Assembly: GCF_029222705.1 (NCBI RefSeq)
Contig: NZ_JARGZF010000001.1
Coordinates: 802,437 to 866,436, forward strand
Length of the DNA: 64,000 nucleotides
Source of the DNA: Knoellia sp. p5-6-4
GTDB lineage: Bacteria > Actinomycetota > Actinomycetes > Actinomycetales > Dermatophilaceae
Direction of reading: 5' to 3'
In this document: positions 26,201 to 34,693 of the stretch, one piece after another
How positions within the stretch are numbered: position 1 is the stretch's first letter
How the letters are laid out: every line of letters starts with the position of its first letter
The notes under the pieces: model-generated
The model's input: the letters and a program-made list of their open reading frames with translations, nothing else
Database searches by the model: none
What the model was told of the DNA's origin: nothing
Position numbers and translations under genes: made by a program

Positions 26201-27145
26201 GGCACGTTCGTCCAGCGCCACGCGGTGCTCATCGACAAGGTGACCGCCGAGGAGTGGACCCCGCTGCTCTACCTCGGTGAGGGCCAGGCCCGCTTCTGGG
26301 TCTACGACTCGTTGCTGTCCGAGTACGCCGCGATGGGCTTCGAGTACGGCTACTCCGTCGAGCGGCCCGACGCGCTGGTGCTGTGGGAGGCGCAGTTCGG
26401 CGACTTCTTCAACGGCGCGCAGACCATCGTCGACGAGTTCATCTCCTCGGGCGAGCAGAAGTGGGGCCAGCGCTCCTCCGTGGTGCTGCTGCTGCCGCAC
26501 GGCTACGAGGGCCAGGGTCCCGACCACTCCTCCGCGCGCATCGAGCGGTTCCTCACGATGTTCGCCGAGGACAACATGACGATCGCCTACCCGTCGACGC
26601 CGGCGAGCTACTTCCACCTCCTGCGTCGCCAGGCCTACGCCCGCCCGCGCCGGCCGCTCATCGTCTTCACCCCGAAGTCGATGCTGCGCCTGAAGGCGGC
26701 GGCGAGCGCGGTCGAGGATTTCACCACCGGCACGTTCCGCCCGGTGCTGCCCGACCGCCACGAGCTCGACCCCAGCGCGGTGACCCGGGTGCTGCTCGCC
26801 AGCGGCAAGGTCGTCTACGACCTCGAGGCCGCTCGCGAGAAGGCCGGCGACACACAGACGGCGATCGTGCGGGTCGAGCAGCTGGCTCCCCTGCCGGCGC
26901 ACGACATCGCGCACGAGCTGCGCAGGTACCCCAACGCCGACGTCGTCTGGGTGCAGGACGAGCCGCAGAACCAGGGCGCTTGGCCGTTCATGGCACTCAA
27001 CCTGCCGGGCATGCTGCTCGAGTTCGGCGAGCAGCGTCCGCTGCGGGTCGTCTCGCGCCGGCCCTCGGCCTCGCCGGCCACCGGCTCGACCAAGAAGCAC
27101 CAGGCCGAGCAGCAGGAGCTGGTCGAGGCGGCCTTCCGCCGCTGA
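23249..27145 (+). CDS. kgd: multifunctional 2-oxoglutarate dehydrogenase/decarboxylase (Kgd/SucA)
   Basis: 1298 residues. An N-terminal E1-type helix ([18 protein letters not shown]) and an Ala/Pro-rich linker (~50-140) precede an E2-like acyltransferase domain ending near [15 protein letters not shown], which holds the catalytic His. The thiamine-dependent E1 has [37 protein letters not shown] and [18 protein letters not shown]. This fused E2-E1 layout, with no lipoyl domain, is the actinobacterial form. It works in the TCA cycle with DlaT and Lpd, is inhibited by the FHA protein GarA in relatives, and can also act as a decarboxylase or carboligase. GTG 23249 has an AAAGAGG site ~10 nt upstream; an in-frame extension further left is not coding-like. 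Confidence 0.96.
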   Translation: MPDQSPTNDPMAAFGPNEWLVDELYQQYLKDKNSVDRAWWEFFEDYRPGEAGPNGTNGTTAGAATAAPGAPSQAADGTASAPATVQKQATTTDKPDAKSDKAVADKPEDKEAAVGGQTAAAKVAPPREQTQPAQAAAPVQEPPKPREPAGLKSTGPVNENEVRPLRGASARTVTNMESSLQVPTATSVRAVPAKLLIDNRVVINNHLKRSRGGKVSFTHLIGYALVKALQVMPEMNNGYTTDEKGKPALLVPAHVNLGLAIDLAKEDGTRQLLVPSIKSAEAMDFAHFWTAYEDVVRKARNGKLTVEDFQGTTISLTNPGTIGTVHSVPRLMAGQGAIIGVGSLDYPAEWQGASQETLNRNAVSKILTLTSTYDHRIIQGAQSGDFLRIVNALLLGENGFYDEVFESLRIPYEPVRWVQDISAHHDDDVNKTARVQELIHAYRVRGHLMADTDPLEYRQRRHPDLDVTSHGLTLWDLERDFATGGFGGDSMLRLRKILGILRDSYCRTIGTEYMHIQDPEQREWIQAKIEVGFTKPTADEQLRILRKLNAAEAFETFLQTKFVGQKRFSLEGGESVIALLDRILCRAASDKMDEVCIGMPHRGRLNVLANIAGKSYGQIFREFEGKQDPRSVQGSGDVKYHLGTEGEFHAEDGSKTKVYLAANPSHLEAVNPVLEGIARAKQDRLDLAGEAFTVLPVLLHGDAAFAGQGVVAETLNLSQLRGYRTGGTIHVVINNQVGFTTSPSSSRSSTYSTDVARMIQAPIFHVNGDDPEACVRVAELAYEFRQEFNKDVVIDMVCYRRRGHNEGDDPSMTQPLMYNLIEAKRSVRKLYTEALIGRGDISVEDAEAALRDYQQQLERVFIETKEAIKEAAAGHDGQADPTLAGTDVEGHTGLEPPTAQATDQATRSATDTAVPREELEHIGDSFTNMPEGFTIHPKLKQAMEKRAQSVREGGIDWATGELLAFGTLLKEGTPVRLAGQDSRRGTFVQRHAVLIDKVTAEEWTPLLYLGEGQARFWVYDSLLSEYAAMGFEYGYSVERPDALVLWEAQFGDFFNGAQTIVDEFISSGEQKWGQRSSVVLLLPHGYEGQGPDHSSARIERFLTMFAEDNMTIAYPSTPASYFHLLRRQAYARPRRPLIVFTPKSMLRLKAAASAVEDFTTGTFRPVLPDRHELDPSAVTRVLLASGKVVYDLEAAREKAGDTQTAIVRVEQLAPLPAHDIAHELRRYPNADVVWVQDEPQNQGAWPFMALNLPGMLLEFGEQRPLRVVSRRPSASPATGSTKKHQAEQQELVEAAFRR

Positions 27146-27155
27146 GCCCTACCGC

Positions 27156-27224
27156 ACTTCTGGCCACTCACACGGCATACGGAGGCTGAAAAGCCGCCAC
27201 TGTGCCGAGTGGGTGGCCAGAAGT
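27156..27224 (+). terminator. 69-bp imperfect hairpin after kgd
   Basis: Outer arms ACTTCTGGCCAC/GTGGCCAGAAGT and inner CGGCA/TGCCG and GGCT/AGCC close a GAAA tetraloop. It begins 10 nt after the kgd stop. One arm contains a GGCATAC word. It differs in sequence from the 62-bp family. Confidence 0.65.
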
Positions 27225-27271
27225 CGTTGGTGGGGTATGCCGTGGGGCTGGCTGAGGTGCCCCGCTCCCCC

Positions 27272-27277
27272 TAGGGT
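27272..27277 (+). promoter_or_regulatory. TANNNT -10 box for DUF2252 gene
   Basis: TAGGGT, CCAAGG (6 nt), then the GTG start; leaderless transcript predicted. Confidence 0.6.
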
Positions 27278-27283
27278 CCAAGG

Positions 27284-28597
27284 GTGCCCACCGCGACGAA
27301 GCGCACCCAGCAGATCATCGACGTGATGGGCGACGCCTTCGCGCCGCTGATGAAGGCCGACCCGCTGGCGTTCCGTACCAAGTTCCGCAAGATGGCCAAG
27401 GACCCGCACGCGTTCTACCGCGGCTCGGCCTGCCTCTTCTACGCCGACGTGACGGCCGAGAAGGACGACTACGCCGACGAGCGGAGCAGCCGCATCTGGA
27501 TCCACGGCGACCTGCACGCCGAGAACTTCGGCACCTACCTCAACTCCGACGGCCGGCTCGTCTTCGACGTCAACGACTTCGACGAGGCCTACATCGGCCA
27601 CTACACGTGGGACCTCAAGCGGTTCGCGGCCAGCCTGGCCCTGCTCGGGTGGCAGAAGGCCCTCCCCGAGGCCGAGGTGCGCAGGCTGGTCGCCCGCTAC
27701 GTGCGCGCCTACCTCGCCCAGCTCAACCACTACCTGCACCACGACGACGACCAGGACTTCGCGCTGCGGCTCGACAACACCCACGGGCCGGTGCAGGAGG
27801 CGCTGATGACCGCGCGCACCATGCGCCGCGCCGACCTGCTCGACAAGCTGACCATCAAGGACAGCGCGCAGCGGTTCTTCCGCTCCGGGCCGACCGTGCG
27901 CCAGCTGACCCGGCCGGAGCGGCGGCGCGTGGTCACCGCGTTCGAGGGCTACCTCGAGACCATCCCCGACAACAAGAAGTTCGACCGGGCACTCTTCTAC
28001 GACCTGGTCGACGCCGTGGGCACCTCGGGGCTCGGCATCGGCAGCGCCGGGCTGCCGGCATACAGCCTGCTCGTCGAGGGCTACAGCCAGGCGCTCGACA
28101 ACGACGTGGTGCTGTCGATGAAGCAGGCCAACGTGCCGGCGGTGAGCCGCTTCATCGACACCGCCGAGGTCGACGCGCAGTTCGAGCACGAGGCGCACCG
28201 CACGGTGATCAGCCAGCGCGCGCTGCAGGCGCACACCGACCCGCTGCTCGGCTGGACCACCCTCGACGGCGTCGGCTACGTCATCTCGGAGGTCTCCCCG
28301 TATGAGGTCGACCTCGACTGGGGCGCCCTGACCGAGCCGGCCGAGATCGCCGCGGTGGTCGACCTGCTCGGCCGGGCCACGGCCAAGATCCACTGCGCCT
28401 CCGACGAGGACAGCGACCAGGACGTCGTCGACTTCCAGGTGGAGCACGCCATCGCCGGGTCGCTCGAGGGCCGCCGGCGGCAGTTCACCGACGACGTCGT
28501 CGAGTTCGGCGTGAGCTACGCGCAGAAGGCGCGCGACGACTACCGGCTGTTCGTGGAGGCGTTCCGCGAGAACAAGATCGGCATCTCAGCCACCTGA
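27284..28597 (+). CDS. DUF2252 (protein-kinase-like fold) protein
   Basis: 437 residues. DUF2252 hallmarks are FYRGSACLFYADV, IWIHGDLHAENFGTYLN and LVFDVNDFDEAYIGHYTWDL, with later FRSGPTVRQLTRPERRRV and DPLLGWTTLDGVGYVISEVS. The HGDLHxxN and FDxNDFDE blocks recall the catalytic and metal-binding loops of aminoglycoside-phosphotransferase-like kinases. No biochemical role is established for the family. The GTG start is set by the -10 box 6 nt before it. It is separated from kgd by a hairpin, so it is probably an independent unit. Confidence 0.88.
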   Translation: MPTATKRTQQIIDVMGDAFAPLMKADPLAFRTKFRKMAKDPHAFYRGSACLFYADVTAEKDDYADERSSRIWIHGDLHAENFGTYLNSDGRLVFDVNDFDEAYIGHYTWDLKRFAASLALLGWQKALPEAEVRRLVARYVRAYLAQLNHYLHHDDDQDFALRLDNTHGPVQEALMTARTMRRADLLDKLTIKDSAQRFFRSGPTVRQLTRPERRRVVTAFEGYLETIPDNKKFDRALFYDLVDAVGTSGLGIGSAGLPAYSLLVEGYSQALDNDVVLSMKQANVPAVSRFIDTAEVDAQFEHEAHRTVISQRALQAHTDPLLGWTTLDGVGYVISEVSPYEVDLDWGALTEPAEIAAVVDLLGRATAKIHCASDEDSDQDVVDFQVEHAIAGSLEGRRRQFTDDVVEFGVSYAQKARDDYRLFVEAFRENKIGISAT

Positions 28598-28600
28598 AGC

Positions 28601-29275
28601 TCAGCTGGAGATCTGCAGCCAGTCGTACCAGCCGTTGTGCAGCACCAGCCAGGCGATGAGGCCGTAGCCCGCCTGGCCCGGGTGCCCGGCCACCTTGCTG
28701 GCGGCGAGGTCGGACTGCCACTGCTCGTGCCCCATCAGCGGGCGGAAGCAGTCGACGAACGGCACGCCGCGGCGCGCGCACACGTCGGCCTGCGCCTCGA
28801 CGAGCACCTCGAGCTTGTGGTTGAGGTCGGGGTCGCCGACCGGCGGCGGGCTGACCACGAACGTGCCGATGCCGGCGCTGGCGGCGTCGTCGAGGATGTT
28901 GGCGAGGTTGAGCCGGTGCCGGGCCAGGGTCATCCCCTTGGCCGCGTCGTTGCCACCGACCGAGACCACGAGCCGCTTCTCGGAGCGGCCGGCCCACCGC
29001 GGGGGGCACTCGGTGCGCCACCGGTTCAGCACGTCGGCCGAGGTGTCGCCGCGCACGCCGAGGTTGTAGGCCGTGATGTCGACGTCCGGGTGCTGGGTGC
29101 GTCCCACGACCCGCGAGACCCAGCCCTGCCCCTTGGGGTCGCCGACGCCGGCGACGAGCGAGGCGCCGATGAAGATGAGCCCCACGTCTCGGGGGCCGCC
29201 GTCGGTCGACACGTGGAACTCGGCGCTCGGGGTGAACTCGGGCTCGGTGCTCAAGGGATCAGTCCTCGTCGTCAT
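28601..29275 (-). CDS. SGNH/GDSL-type hydrolase with altered catalytic blocks
   Basis: 224 residues. Block I reads FIGASLVAGVGD, so the nucleophile Ser39 is kept but the usual Asp of G-D-S is Ala. Block II is NLGVRGDTSADVL, block III is VVSVGGNDAAKG, and block V is HPGQAGYGLIAW. The Asp normally three residues before that His is also missing (KVAGHP). It is a member of the SGNH esterase/lipase family by fold, but activity is doubtful or uses a dyad. No signal peptide, so cytoplasmic. It starts 17 nt inside the DUF6104 gene end, so the two are co-transcribed. Confidence 0.82.
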   Translation of the reverse strand: MTTRTDPLSTEPEFTPSAEFHVSTDGGPRDVGLIFIGASLVAGVGDPKGQGWVSRVVGRTQHPDVDITAYNLGVRGDTSADVLNRWRTECPPRWAGRSEKRLVVSVGGNDAAKGMTLARHRLNLANILDDAASAGIGTFVVSPPPVGDPDLNHKLEVLVEAQADVCARRGVPFVDCFRPLMGHEQWQSDLAASKVAGHPGQAGYGLIAWLVLHNGWYDWLQISS

Positions 29276-29435
29276 CGAGGCGGGCCAGCCAGGTGGCGAG
29301 CCGCTCGATGGGGGTCTCGAATTCGGGGTTCAGGTCCACGAAGGTGCGCAGCTGGTCGGCCAGCCACTCCAGGGAGACCTCTTCCTCTCCGCGGCGGGCG
29401 GCGAGCTCCTCGATGCCCCGGTCGGTGAAGTACAC
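29259..29435 (-). CDS. DUF6104 small protein
   Basis: 58 residues: an acidic single-domain protein beginning VYFTDRGIEELAARRGEEEV and ending in WLARLDDDED. The DUF6104 family in actinobacteria typically starts MYFTDRGIEEL, so GTG 29435 is the start rather than the much longer open frame upstream. A TAACCT -10 box ends 7 nt before the GTG and there is no ribosome site, i.e. leaderless. Function unknown. Confidence 0.85.
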   Translation of the reverse strand: MYFTDRGIEELAARRGEEEVSLEWLADQLRTFVDLNPEFETPIERLATWLARLDDDED

Positions 29436-29442
29436 GCTGGCG

Positions 29443-29448
29443 AGGTTA
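29443..29448 (-). promoter_or_regulatory. TANNNT -10 box for DUF6104 gene
   Basis: TAACCT, CGCCAGC (7 nt), GTG; agrees with the start predicted from the protein family. Confidence 0.6.
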
Positions 29449-29715
29449 CCGCGCCCCATCAGGTGACGGAGAGCAGGCTCATGCAATGGCTGCTGTGCGC
29501 CGGTGCCGGCCGGAGCCACAGTGGTGCTGCCACCGAGAGGGTCGCCGGAGACGGCGGCACTGCTGGGGTCAGCCCTCTCGGTGGACCAGGGCCGCGACGC
29601 GGTCACGGACCTCCTCGCGGGACGGGCCCTGGCCGGTGGTCGACCGGTGGGTGGCAGCCGTCAGCCCGGATCGGGTAGACAGGGGCGACCCACCCGTCGA
29701 CCACGCAGGGGACCC

Positions 29716-30258
29716 ATGAGCAACACCGACCAACTGATCGCCGCCGTCCGCGAGGCCGCCGAGGGCAGCCCCTACGTGGTGCACGAGAAGCCCTACGGCT
29801 TCGACCTGCGCATCGACATCGTCGACGCGCAGTGGTGGACCCTGCTGCGCAAGAGCGGCGTCAAGCGGGTGTTCACCTACGAGGTCCGCACCAGCGACCG
29901 CGCGAAGAAGATGTCGATCACCGACGTCTCCAACACGGTGCGCTGGAGCGGTGGTGGCGGGGTGTCGAGTACGCCGAGCCTGCACGCGGAGAAGTCGTTC
30001 CAGCGCGGCCGCGTCTACCAGTACAGCTTCCAGAAGGAGGTCGGCGTCGACGCCCGCACCGGGCGGCTCGGCATCCCGGTGAGCTACTCGTTCCGCTCCG
30101 GCGAGGGCCGCGACCTCATCCGCGACGCTGCCGAGCGCACCGGCTGGACCGAGAAGATGCCGCTGGAGCAGAAGGGCGCGCTCATCTTCGCCGGGGCCAT
30201 CGTGGCGGTCGGCGCGCTGGTCGGCCTGGTCTTCCTCGCGATGGCGATCGTCGGCTGA
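29716..30258 (+). CDS. unknown protein with C-terminal membrane anchor
   Basis: 180 residues. An alpha/beta N-terminal domain (~1-145) with a notable SGGGGVSSTPSLHAEKSFQR loop precedes one TM helix at the C-terminus (ALIFAGAIVAVGALVGLVFL). There is no signal peptide, so this looks like a tail-anchored cytoplasmic domain. ATG 29716 has GCAGGGG upstream; the longer open frame to the left is not coding-like. I do not recognise the family. It is divergent from DUF6104 and convergent with an unknown gene across a perfect hairpin. Confidence 0.75.
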   Translation: MSNTDQLIAAVREAAEGSPYVVHEKPYGFDLRIDIVDAQWWTLLRKSGVKRVFTYEVRTSDRAKKMSITDVSNTVRWSGGGGVSSTPSLHAEKSFQRGRVYQYSFQKEVGVDARTGRLGIPVSYSFRSGEGRDLIRDAAERTGWTEKMPLEQKGALIFAGAIVAVGALVGLVFLAMAIVG

Positions 30259-30263
30259 GCAGC

Positions 30264-30296
30264 GGTATGCCGCGTGGCTCGGCCACGCGGCATACC
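30264..30296. terminator. perfect 15-bp bidirectional terminator hairpin
   Basis: GGTATGCCGCGTGGC pairs with GCCACGCGGCATACC around TCG, between two converging genes. Each arm is one copy of the over-represented GGTATGCCG word in inverted orientation. Confidence 0.8.
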
Positions 30297-30307
30297 CCTC
30301 CCCCCTG

Positions 30308-31021
30308 TCAGGGTGAGTCTTCGTCGAGGCTGCCGCGCAGCGCCACCAGCCTCTTGAGCGCGGTGGTCGAGCCGAGCTCGCCGGTCCACCACGGCTCGAG
30401 GATCTCGCGCATGTAGATGCGCAGCTGCAGGTCGGGGCCGCTCTCGAGCACCTGGTCCTCGACGGGCGCGGGCCGCAGCTCCTCCGGCGGGGCGAAGAAC
30501 TGCCGGTGGAGGTGCTCGATGGCGGGCGCGGCGGAGGTCCAGTCATCGACGGGGGGCGGCTCCACGTCGGCACCCTCCGTGGGCTCCGGCTGGTGCTCGC
30601 GCGCCTCGGTGTCGTCGTGGCGGTGCTTCAACACGCCCGGCACCTTCACGGAGGGCTTCTTGAGCCGCTTGCGGGAGGCGTGCCTCTCGGCCTCGGCGAG
30701 GGCTTCGTCGTCCAGGCGCGCCTGGACCGCAGCGGCTTCCGCTGCGAGCCGCTCCTCCTCGACCGCCCTGCGCTCCTCCTCGGCGACCTTGGCCTGCAGG
30801 GCGGCGCGCGTCTCGGGGTCGAACTCCGGCGGCCGGTAGGTGCGGGTGCTGCTGCGGGCGACGGGGCTGCGCCAGCCGTCCGGGTCGACCGAGCCGACCG
30901 GTGGCAGGAGCAGCGACGCGATGGACGGCCGCGGCTCGTCAGCGGGCTCGGCCTGGTGGTCCTGGCTCAAGGGTGTGGTCGTCACCGTTTCATGGAACGG
31001 CTCTTTGGGCTCGCCTGACAT
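30308..31021 (-). CDS. unknown charged protein, paralogue of its upstream neighbour
   Basis: 237 residues. A low-complexity N-terminus, an Ala/Glu/Arg-rich coiled-coil segment (~68-125), then a basic stretch (SRKRLKKPSVKVPG) and a C-terminal helical domain. That last part (LRIYMREILEPWW....LKRLVALRGSL) parallels the C-terminus of the small protein encoded just upstream (LRELMAEIISPWQ....LIRLKRLADL). ATG 31021 has GGGGGGAAACG directly upstream. No signal peptide or TM. Function unknown. Confidence 0.72.
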   Translation of the reverse strand: MSGEPKEPFHETVTTTPLSQDHQAEPADEPRPSIASLLLPPVGSVDPDGWRSPVARSSTRTYRPPEFDPETRAALQAKVAEEERRAVEEERLAAEAAAVQARLDDEALAEAERHASRKRLKKPSVKVPGVLKHRHDDTEAREHQPEPTEGADVEPPPVDDWTSAAPAIEHLHRQFFAPPEELRPAPVEDQVLESGPDLQLRIYMREILEPWWTGELGSTTALKRLVALRGSLDEDSP

Positions 31022-31085
31022 CGTTTCCCCCCACTCTTTGCCAAGTGCTTACCTGCCAACCCGGACGACCCGGGCAAAGGGTGCG

Positions 31086-31334
31086 TCAGAGCTGGAGGTC
31101 GGCCAGCCGCTTGAGGCGGATCAGGGTCTCGCGCGAGCTGGCCTCACCGAACTGCCAGGGCGAGATGATCTCGGCCATGAGCTCGCGCAGCACGCGGTTG
31201 TGCGCGCTCTCCTCCACGGGTGCGGCGGTGGGGCGCGCGCCGAGGCCGCTGGTGTCGAGGCCGCTGGTGTCGAGGTACTCGTTCCAGCGCGGGTCGATCA
31301 CCGGCTTCTCTGACGAGCTGTTCGGGTTTCGCAC
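31086..31334 (-). CDS. small unknown protein
   Basis: 82 residues. An N-terminal low-complexity part contains a tandem LDTSGLDTSGL. The C-terminal ~37-residue helical domain is shared with the next gene. The GTG 31334 start follows a TAGCCT box by 7 nt (leaderless). With the downstream 237-residue gene 64 nt away it forms a probable two-gene unit. No family recognised. Confidence 0.7.
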   Translation of the reverse strand: MRNPNSSSEKPVIDPRWNEYLDTSGLDTSGLGARPTAAPVEESAHNRVLRELMAEIISPWQFGEASSRETLIRLKRLADLQL

Positions 31335-31341
31335 GCGGTAG

Positions 31342-31347
31342 AGGCTA
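31342..31347 (-). promoter_or_regulatory. TANNNT -10 box for small unknown gene
   Basis: TAGCCT, CTACCGC (7 nt), GTG start. Confidence 0.55.
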
Positions 31348-31442
31348 GGTCAACGCCGCAGGTCAGCGACCGGGTGGCGCGGGAACGCGGCGGCAACTCT
31401 GGCCGAAAGTACGACCCCTGCGCACCCCTCGGGCGGCGCCCC

Positions 31443-32414
31443 TCAGGAGACGGTGAAGACGACCTTGCCGAACAGCTCGCCCGCGGCCATCTTCGCGAAG
31501 CCGTCGCGGGCCTGCTCGAGCGGCATCACCGAGTCGATGACCGGGGCGATGCGCTGCTGCACGACGAACTGGGCGAGCCGCTCGAGCTCCTGGCGCGTGC
31601 CCATCGTGGAGCCGATGACGCGCAGCTGGCGGAAGAAGATCTGGGTGAGCTCGGCCTTGGGCGGGGCGTCGCCGGAGGTGGCGCCGCAGATGACGATGGT
31701 GCCGCCGGGCTTGAGCGACTTCACCGAGTGCGACCAGGTGGCCGCGCCGACGGTCTCCATGACGGCGTCGACCCGCTCGGGCAGCCGCTCCCCTGAGGCG
31801 AACGCGCGGTCGGCGCCGATCTCGAGCGCCTTGGCGCCCTTGGCCTCGTCGCGGCTGGTGACCCACATCCGGTAGCCGGCGGCCGCGCCGAGCTGCACCA
31901 GCGCGGTGGCGACGCCGCCGCCGGCGCCCTGCACCAGCACGGTGGCGCCGGGGGTGAGGCCGGAGTTGGAGAAGAGCATGCGGTATGCCGTGAGCCAGGC
32001 CGTGGAGAGGCAGGCCGCGTGCTCCCACGACAGGCCCTCGGGCTTGGGCACGACGTTCTGCCGCGGCACGAGCACCTTCTGGGCGAGGGTGCCGTCGTGC
32101 AGCTCGGAGAGCAGGGTGCGCCTGGGGTCGAGGGTCTCGTCGCCCTGCCAGCCCTCGCTGGGCACGACCGCGTGCACGATGACCTCGTTGCCGTCCTCGT
32201 CGACACCGGCGCCGTCGCAGCCGAGGATCATCGGCAGTCGGTCGGCGGGCAGGCCGACGCCCATGAGCGAGAACAGGTCGTGGTGGTTCAGGCCGGCGGT
32301 CTTGAGGGTCACCGTGGTCCAGCCGGGGCGTGGCTCGGGGTCGGGGCGCTCCCCGACCTCGAGGCCCGAGAGCGGGTCGTCCTTGGACTGGCTGGCGGCG
32401 TAGACAGCGAGCAT
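31443..32414 (-). CDS. zinc-independent MDR (quinone oxidoreductase-like) dehydrogenase
   Basis: 323 residues, medium-chain dehydrogenase/reductase. The GroES-like N-terminal domain has TAGLNHHDLFSLMGVG and the degenerate Zn region GCDGAGVDEDGNEV; the structural zinc cysteines are absent, pointing to the NADPH:quinone reductase-like branch. The Rossmann domain has VQGAGGGVATALVQLGAAAG. Substrate not predictable. The ATG follows a TAAGGT box by 6 nt. It is divergent from the secreted propeller gene. Confidence 0.88.
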   Translation of the reverse strand: MLAVYAASQSKDDPLSGLEVGERPDPEPRPGWTTVTLKTAGLNHHDLFSLMGVGLPADRLPMILGCDGAGVDEDGNEVIVHAVVPSEGWQGDETLDPRRTLLSELHDGTLAQKVLVPRQNVVPKPEGLSWEHAACLSTAWLTAYRMLFSNSGLTPGATVLVQGAGGGVATALVQLGAAAGYRMWVTSRDEAKGAKALEIGADRAFASGERLPERVDAVMETVGAATWSHSVKSLKPGGTIVICGATSGDAPPKAELTQIFFRQLRVIGSTMGTRQELERLAQFVVQQRIAPVIDSVMPLEQARDGFAKMAAGELFGKVVFTVS

Positions 32415-32420
32415 GCCCCG

Positions 32421-32426
32421 ACCTTA
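32421..32426 (-). promoter_or_regulatory. TANNNT -10 box for MDR gene
   Basis: TAAGGT, CGGGGC (6 nt), ATG start. Confidence 0.55.
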
Positions 32427-32558
32427 GGGGACGCCGAAGACGTTCGGCCGAATGGCGTATCCCGAGCTCCAGCCCTCGGCGGACCCGCGACCGTCCCCGA
32501 GGCGGTTCACTGAGCCATCTGCGCCGACCGGGCGGCGGCGCAGGCGAGGGGGCTCGAG

Positions 32559-34676
32559 ATGGACTTTGTGGGACGCCGCGCTGGGGCGCGGAGGCGTTGG
32601 GTGGTGCCGGTGACGGCGGCGGCTCTGGTGGTGGGACTGCACGGGATCTCCCTCGCGCTGCCCGCCGAGGCGCAGATCCTCGGCACGCCGGCCCGCACCT
32701 GGGGTGTGGGGCCGGCGGAGACGACGGTCGCCGCGATCGGGAAGCCGCGAGTGCTGGCGATCCTGCCCATCGGCGACCGTGTCGTCGTGGGCGGCACGTT
32801 CGACACGGTCATCGACCCGGCCGGGCGGGAGTACCCCGCCAAGAACATCGCCGTCTTCTCGGCCACCACCGGCGCGGCCGACCTGACCTTCCGGGGCTCG
32901 ACCAACAACACGGTGACGTCGCTGGCGACCGACGGCGCCGGCACGGTCTTCGTCGGTGGCGACTTCGGCACGGTCAACGGCCAGACCCGTCGGGGCCTGG
33001 CCGCCCTGTCGGTGGCGACGGGGGACCTGAAGACCTGGGCACCCTCCATCGTCTCCCCCGGGCAGGTCGACGCCCTGGCCTACGCGGGCGGGTCGGTCTA
33101 CGCGGGTGGCAACTTCGCCGGCCTCACCGGCGGCGGCGCCACCTCGAAGGCCTTCCTCGCGAAGGTCAGCGCGTCCACGGGCGCGGTCGACGCCTCGTGG
33201 GCGCCGGCGCCCAACGACCGGGTGCGCACCCTCAACGTCGCGGCCGACGGCTCCGGCAGGCTCTTCGCCGGCGGCGACTTCACCGCCGTGTCGGCCAAGT
33301 CGGGCACCAACAAGATCGCCGCGGTCTTCCTCAGCGGCGCCGGGGCGGTCGACACCGCCTTCCGGGCCGGCCCGGCCAACTCGGGCAGCTACTCCCCGGT
33401 CTACGACCTCACCTCCGACGCGAGCAGGGTGTATGCCGCGGCCGCCGGCGGCGGGGGCGCGTGCACCGCCCTGAGCACCACCACCGGCGCCACCCTGTGG
33501 ACCGACCGCTCCAACGGCAACCTGCAGTCGGTGCGCCTGCACGGCGGCCTGCTCTACTGCGCCGGGCACTTCAGCGGCACCGGCTCCTTCATGGGGCAGA
33601 CCCGCTACAAGATCGCCGCGGTGGTGCCGAGCACCGGGGCGCTGACGGCGTTCGCCCCCAAGATCGACAGCTCGCAGGGTCCGTGGGCGCTGGCGACCGA
33701 CGCCACGCGGGTCTACATCGGCGGCGACTTCAGCACCGTGTCACGGGTGGCGCAGCCGCACTTCGCGATGTTCGTCGACTCCGCGGCCCAGCAGGCGCCG
33801 CAACGGCCCGCCTCGCTCACGGCCCAGGCGTCCAACGCCAAGGTGAACCTGTCGTGGGGACCTCCGTCGAGCGACGGCGGGTCGGCGCTGCAGAAGTACA
33901 AGCTCTACCGGGCGACCAGTCCCGGAGGGCACAACCTGGGCGGCTCGCCGCTGGCGACACTGTCAAAGAGCACGCTGACCTACGCCGACACGAGCGTGGC
34001 CAACGGGGTCACCTACTACTACGTGGTGGTGGCCACCAACGCCCTTGGGACGAGCGCGCCGTCGGTGCAGGTCGCCGCGACGCCGAGCTCGACGGCGATC
34101 GTGACCAAGCCCGGGGCGCCGACCGGGCTCACGGCGACCCCCCAGCCGGGAGCGATCCGCCTCGCGTGGAACCCGCCCAGCGACACGGGCGGGGCGAGCA
34201 TCACGTCCTACCGGGTCTACCGGGGCCCGGCGGGTGGGCAGGTCAACCTGACCACGCCCGTCGCGACGACCTCGTCGACGATGGTGGACGACAGCTCCGG
34301 CCTCACCGCTGGCGCGAGCTACTCCTACGTGGTCAAGGCGGTCAACCAGGCCGGTGAGGGTGCGGCCTCGACGACGGCGACCGCCACCGCCATGGCCGGC
34401 ACGCCCGGCGAGCCGGTGCTGACCGGCTCGCTCGGGGCCGGCCCCTCCGCGGTGCTGAAGTGGACGGTTCCGCCGAACGGCGGCGCGCCGATCACGAAGT
34501 ACGTCATCCTCAAGGACTCGGTGCGGCTGGTGAGCCTGTCGGCGACGTCCACCGGCCCGACCACCTACACCGACACGACGCTGGCGTCGAAGACGAGCGC
34601 GGTCTACCAGGTGAAGGCGGTCAACGAGATCGGCAGCGGGCCGCTCTCGGCGAAGGTCACCGTCACGGCCCCATAG
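32559..34676 (+). CDS. secreted beta-propeller plus three fibronectin type III domains
   Basis: 705 residues. A signal peptide (RRAGARRRWVVPVTAAALVV, cleavage near ALPAEAQ) precedes a delta-60/Kelch-like propeller of ~370 residues with repeats such as VVVGGTFDTV, VFVGGDFGTVNG, LFAGGDFTAVS and VYIGGDFSTV. Three FN3 domains follow, starting near PQRPASLTAQAS, PGAPTGLTATPQ and PGEPVLTGSLGA. There is no cell-wall sorting motif or C-terminal TM, so it is released or held non-covalently. A GAGGGG ribosome site precedes the ATG. Such proteins bind surfaces or carbohydrates. Its place at the edge of the glycan region is suggestive only. Confidence 0.88.
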   Translation: MDFVGRRAGARRRWVVPVTAAALVVGLHGISLALPAEAQILGTPARTWGVGPAETTVAAIGKPRVLAILPIGDRVVVGGTFDTVIDPAGREYPAKNIAVFSATTGAADLTFRGSTNNTVTSLATDGAGTVFVGGDFGTVNGQTRRGLAALSVATGDLKTWAPSIVSPGQVDALAYAGGSVYAGGNFAGLTGGGATSKAFLAKVSASTGAVDASWAPAPNDRVRTLNVAADGSGRLFAGGDFTAVSAKSGTNKIAAVFLSGAGAVDTAFRAGPANSGSYSPVYDLTSDASRVYAAAAGGGGACTALSTTTGATLWTDRSNGNLQSVRLHGGLLYCAGHFSGTGSFMGQTRYKIAAVVPSTGALTAFAPKIDSSQGPWALATDATRVYIGGDFSTVSRVAQPHFAMFVDSAAQQAPQRPASLTAQASNAKVNLSWGPPSSDGGSALQKYKLYRATSPGGHNLGGSPLATLSKSTLTYADTSVANGVTYYYVVVATNALGTSAPSVQVAATPSSTAIVTKPGAPTGLTATPQPGAIRLAWNPPSDTGGASITSYRVYRGPAGGQVNLTTPVATTSSTMVDDSSGLTAGASYSYVVKAVNQAGEGAASTTATATAMAGTPGEPVLTGSLGAGPSAVLKWTVPPNGGAPITKYVILKDSVRLVSLSATSTGPTTYTDTTLASKTSAVYQVKAVNEIGSGPLSAKVTVTAP

Positions 34677-34693
34677 CCGGCCGGCAGAGCGTC

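Noticed and set aside
23018-27100. A 1360-codon open frame on the minus strand across kgd
   Set aside because: It is the shadow of the high-GC kgd gene: His/Val/Leu/Gly/Asp-rich with no domain. The plus-strand product has full Kgd motifs.
29436-29606. N-terminal extension of the DUF6104 gene (to 115 residues)
   Set aside because: Family members start at the YFTDRGIEEL segment and a TANNNT box sits 7 nt before GTG 29435. The upstream part is low-complexity.
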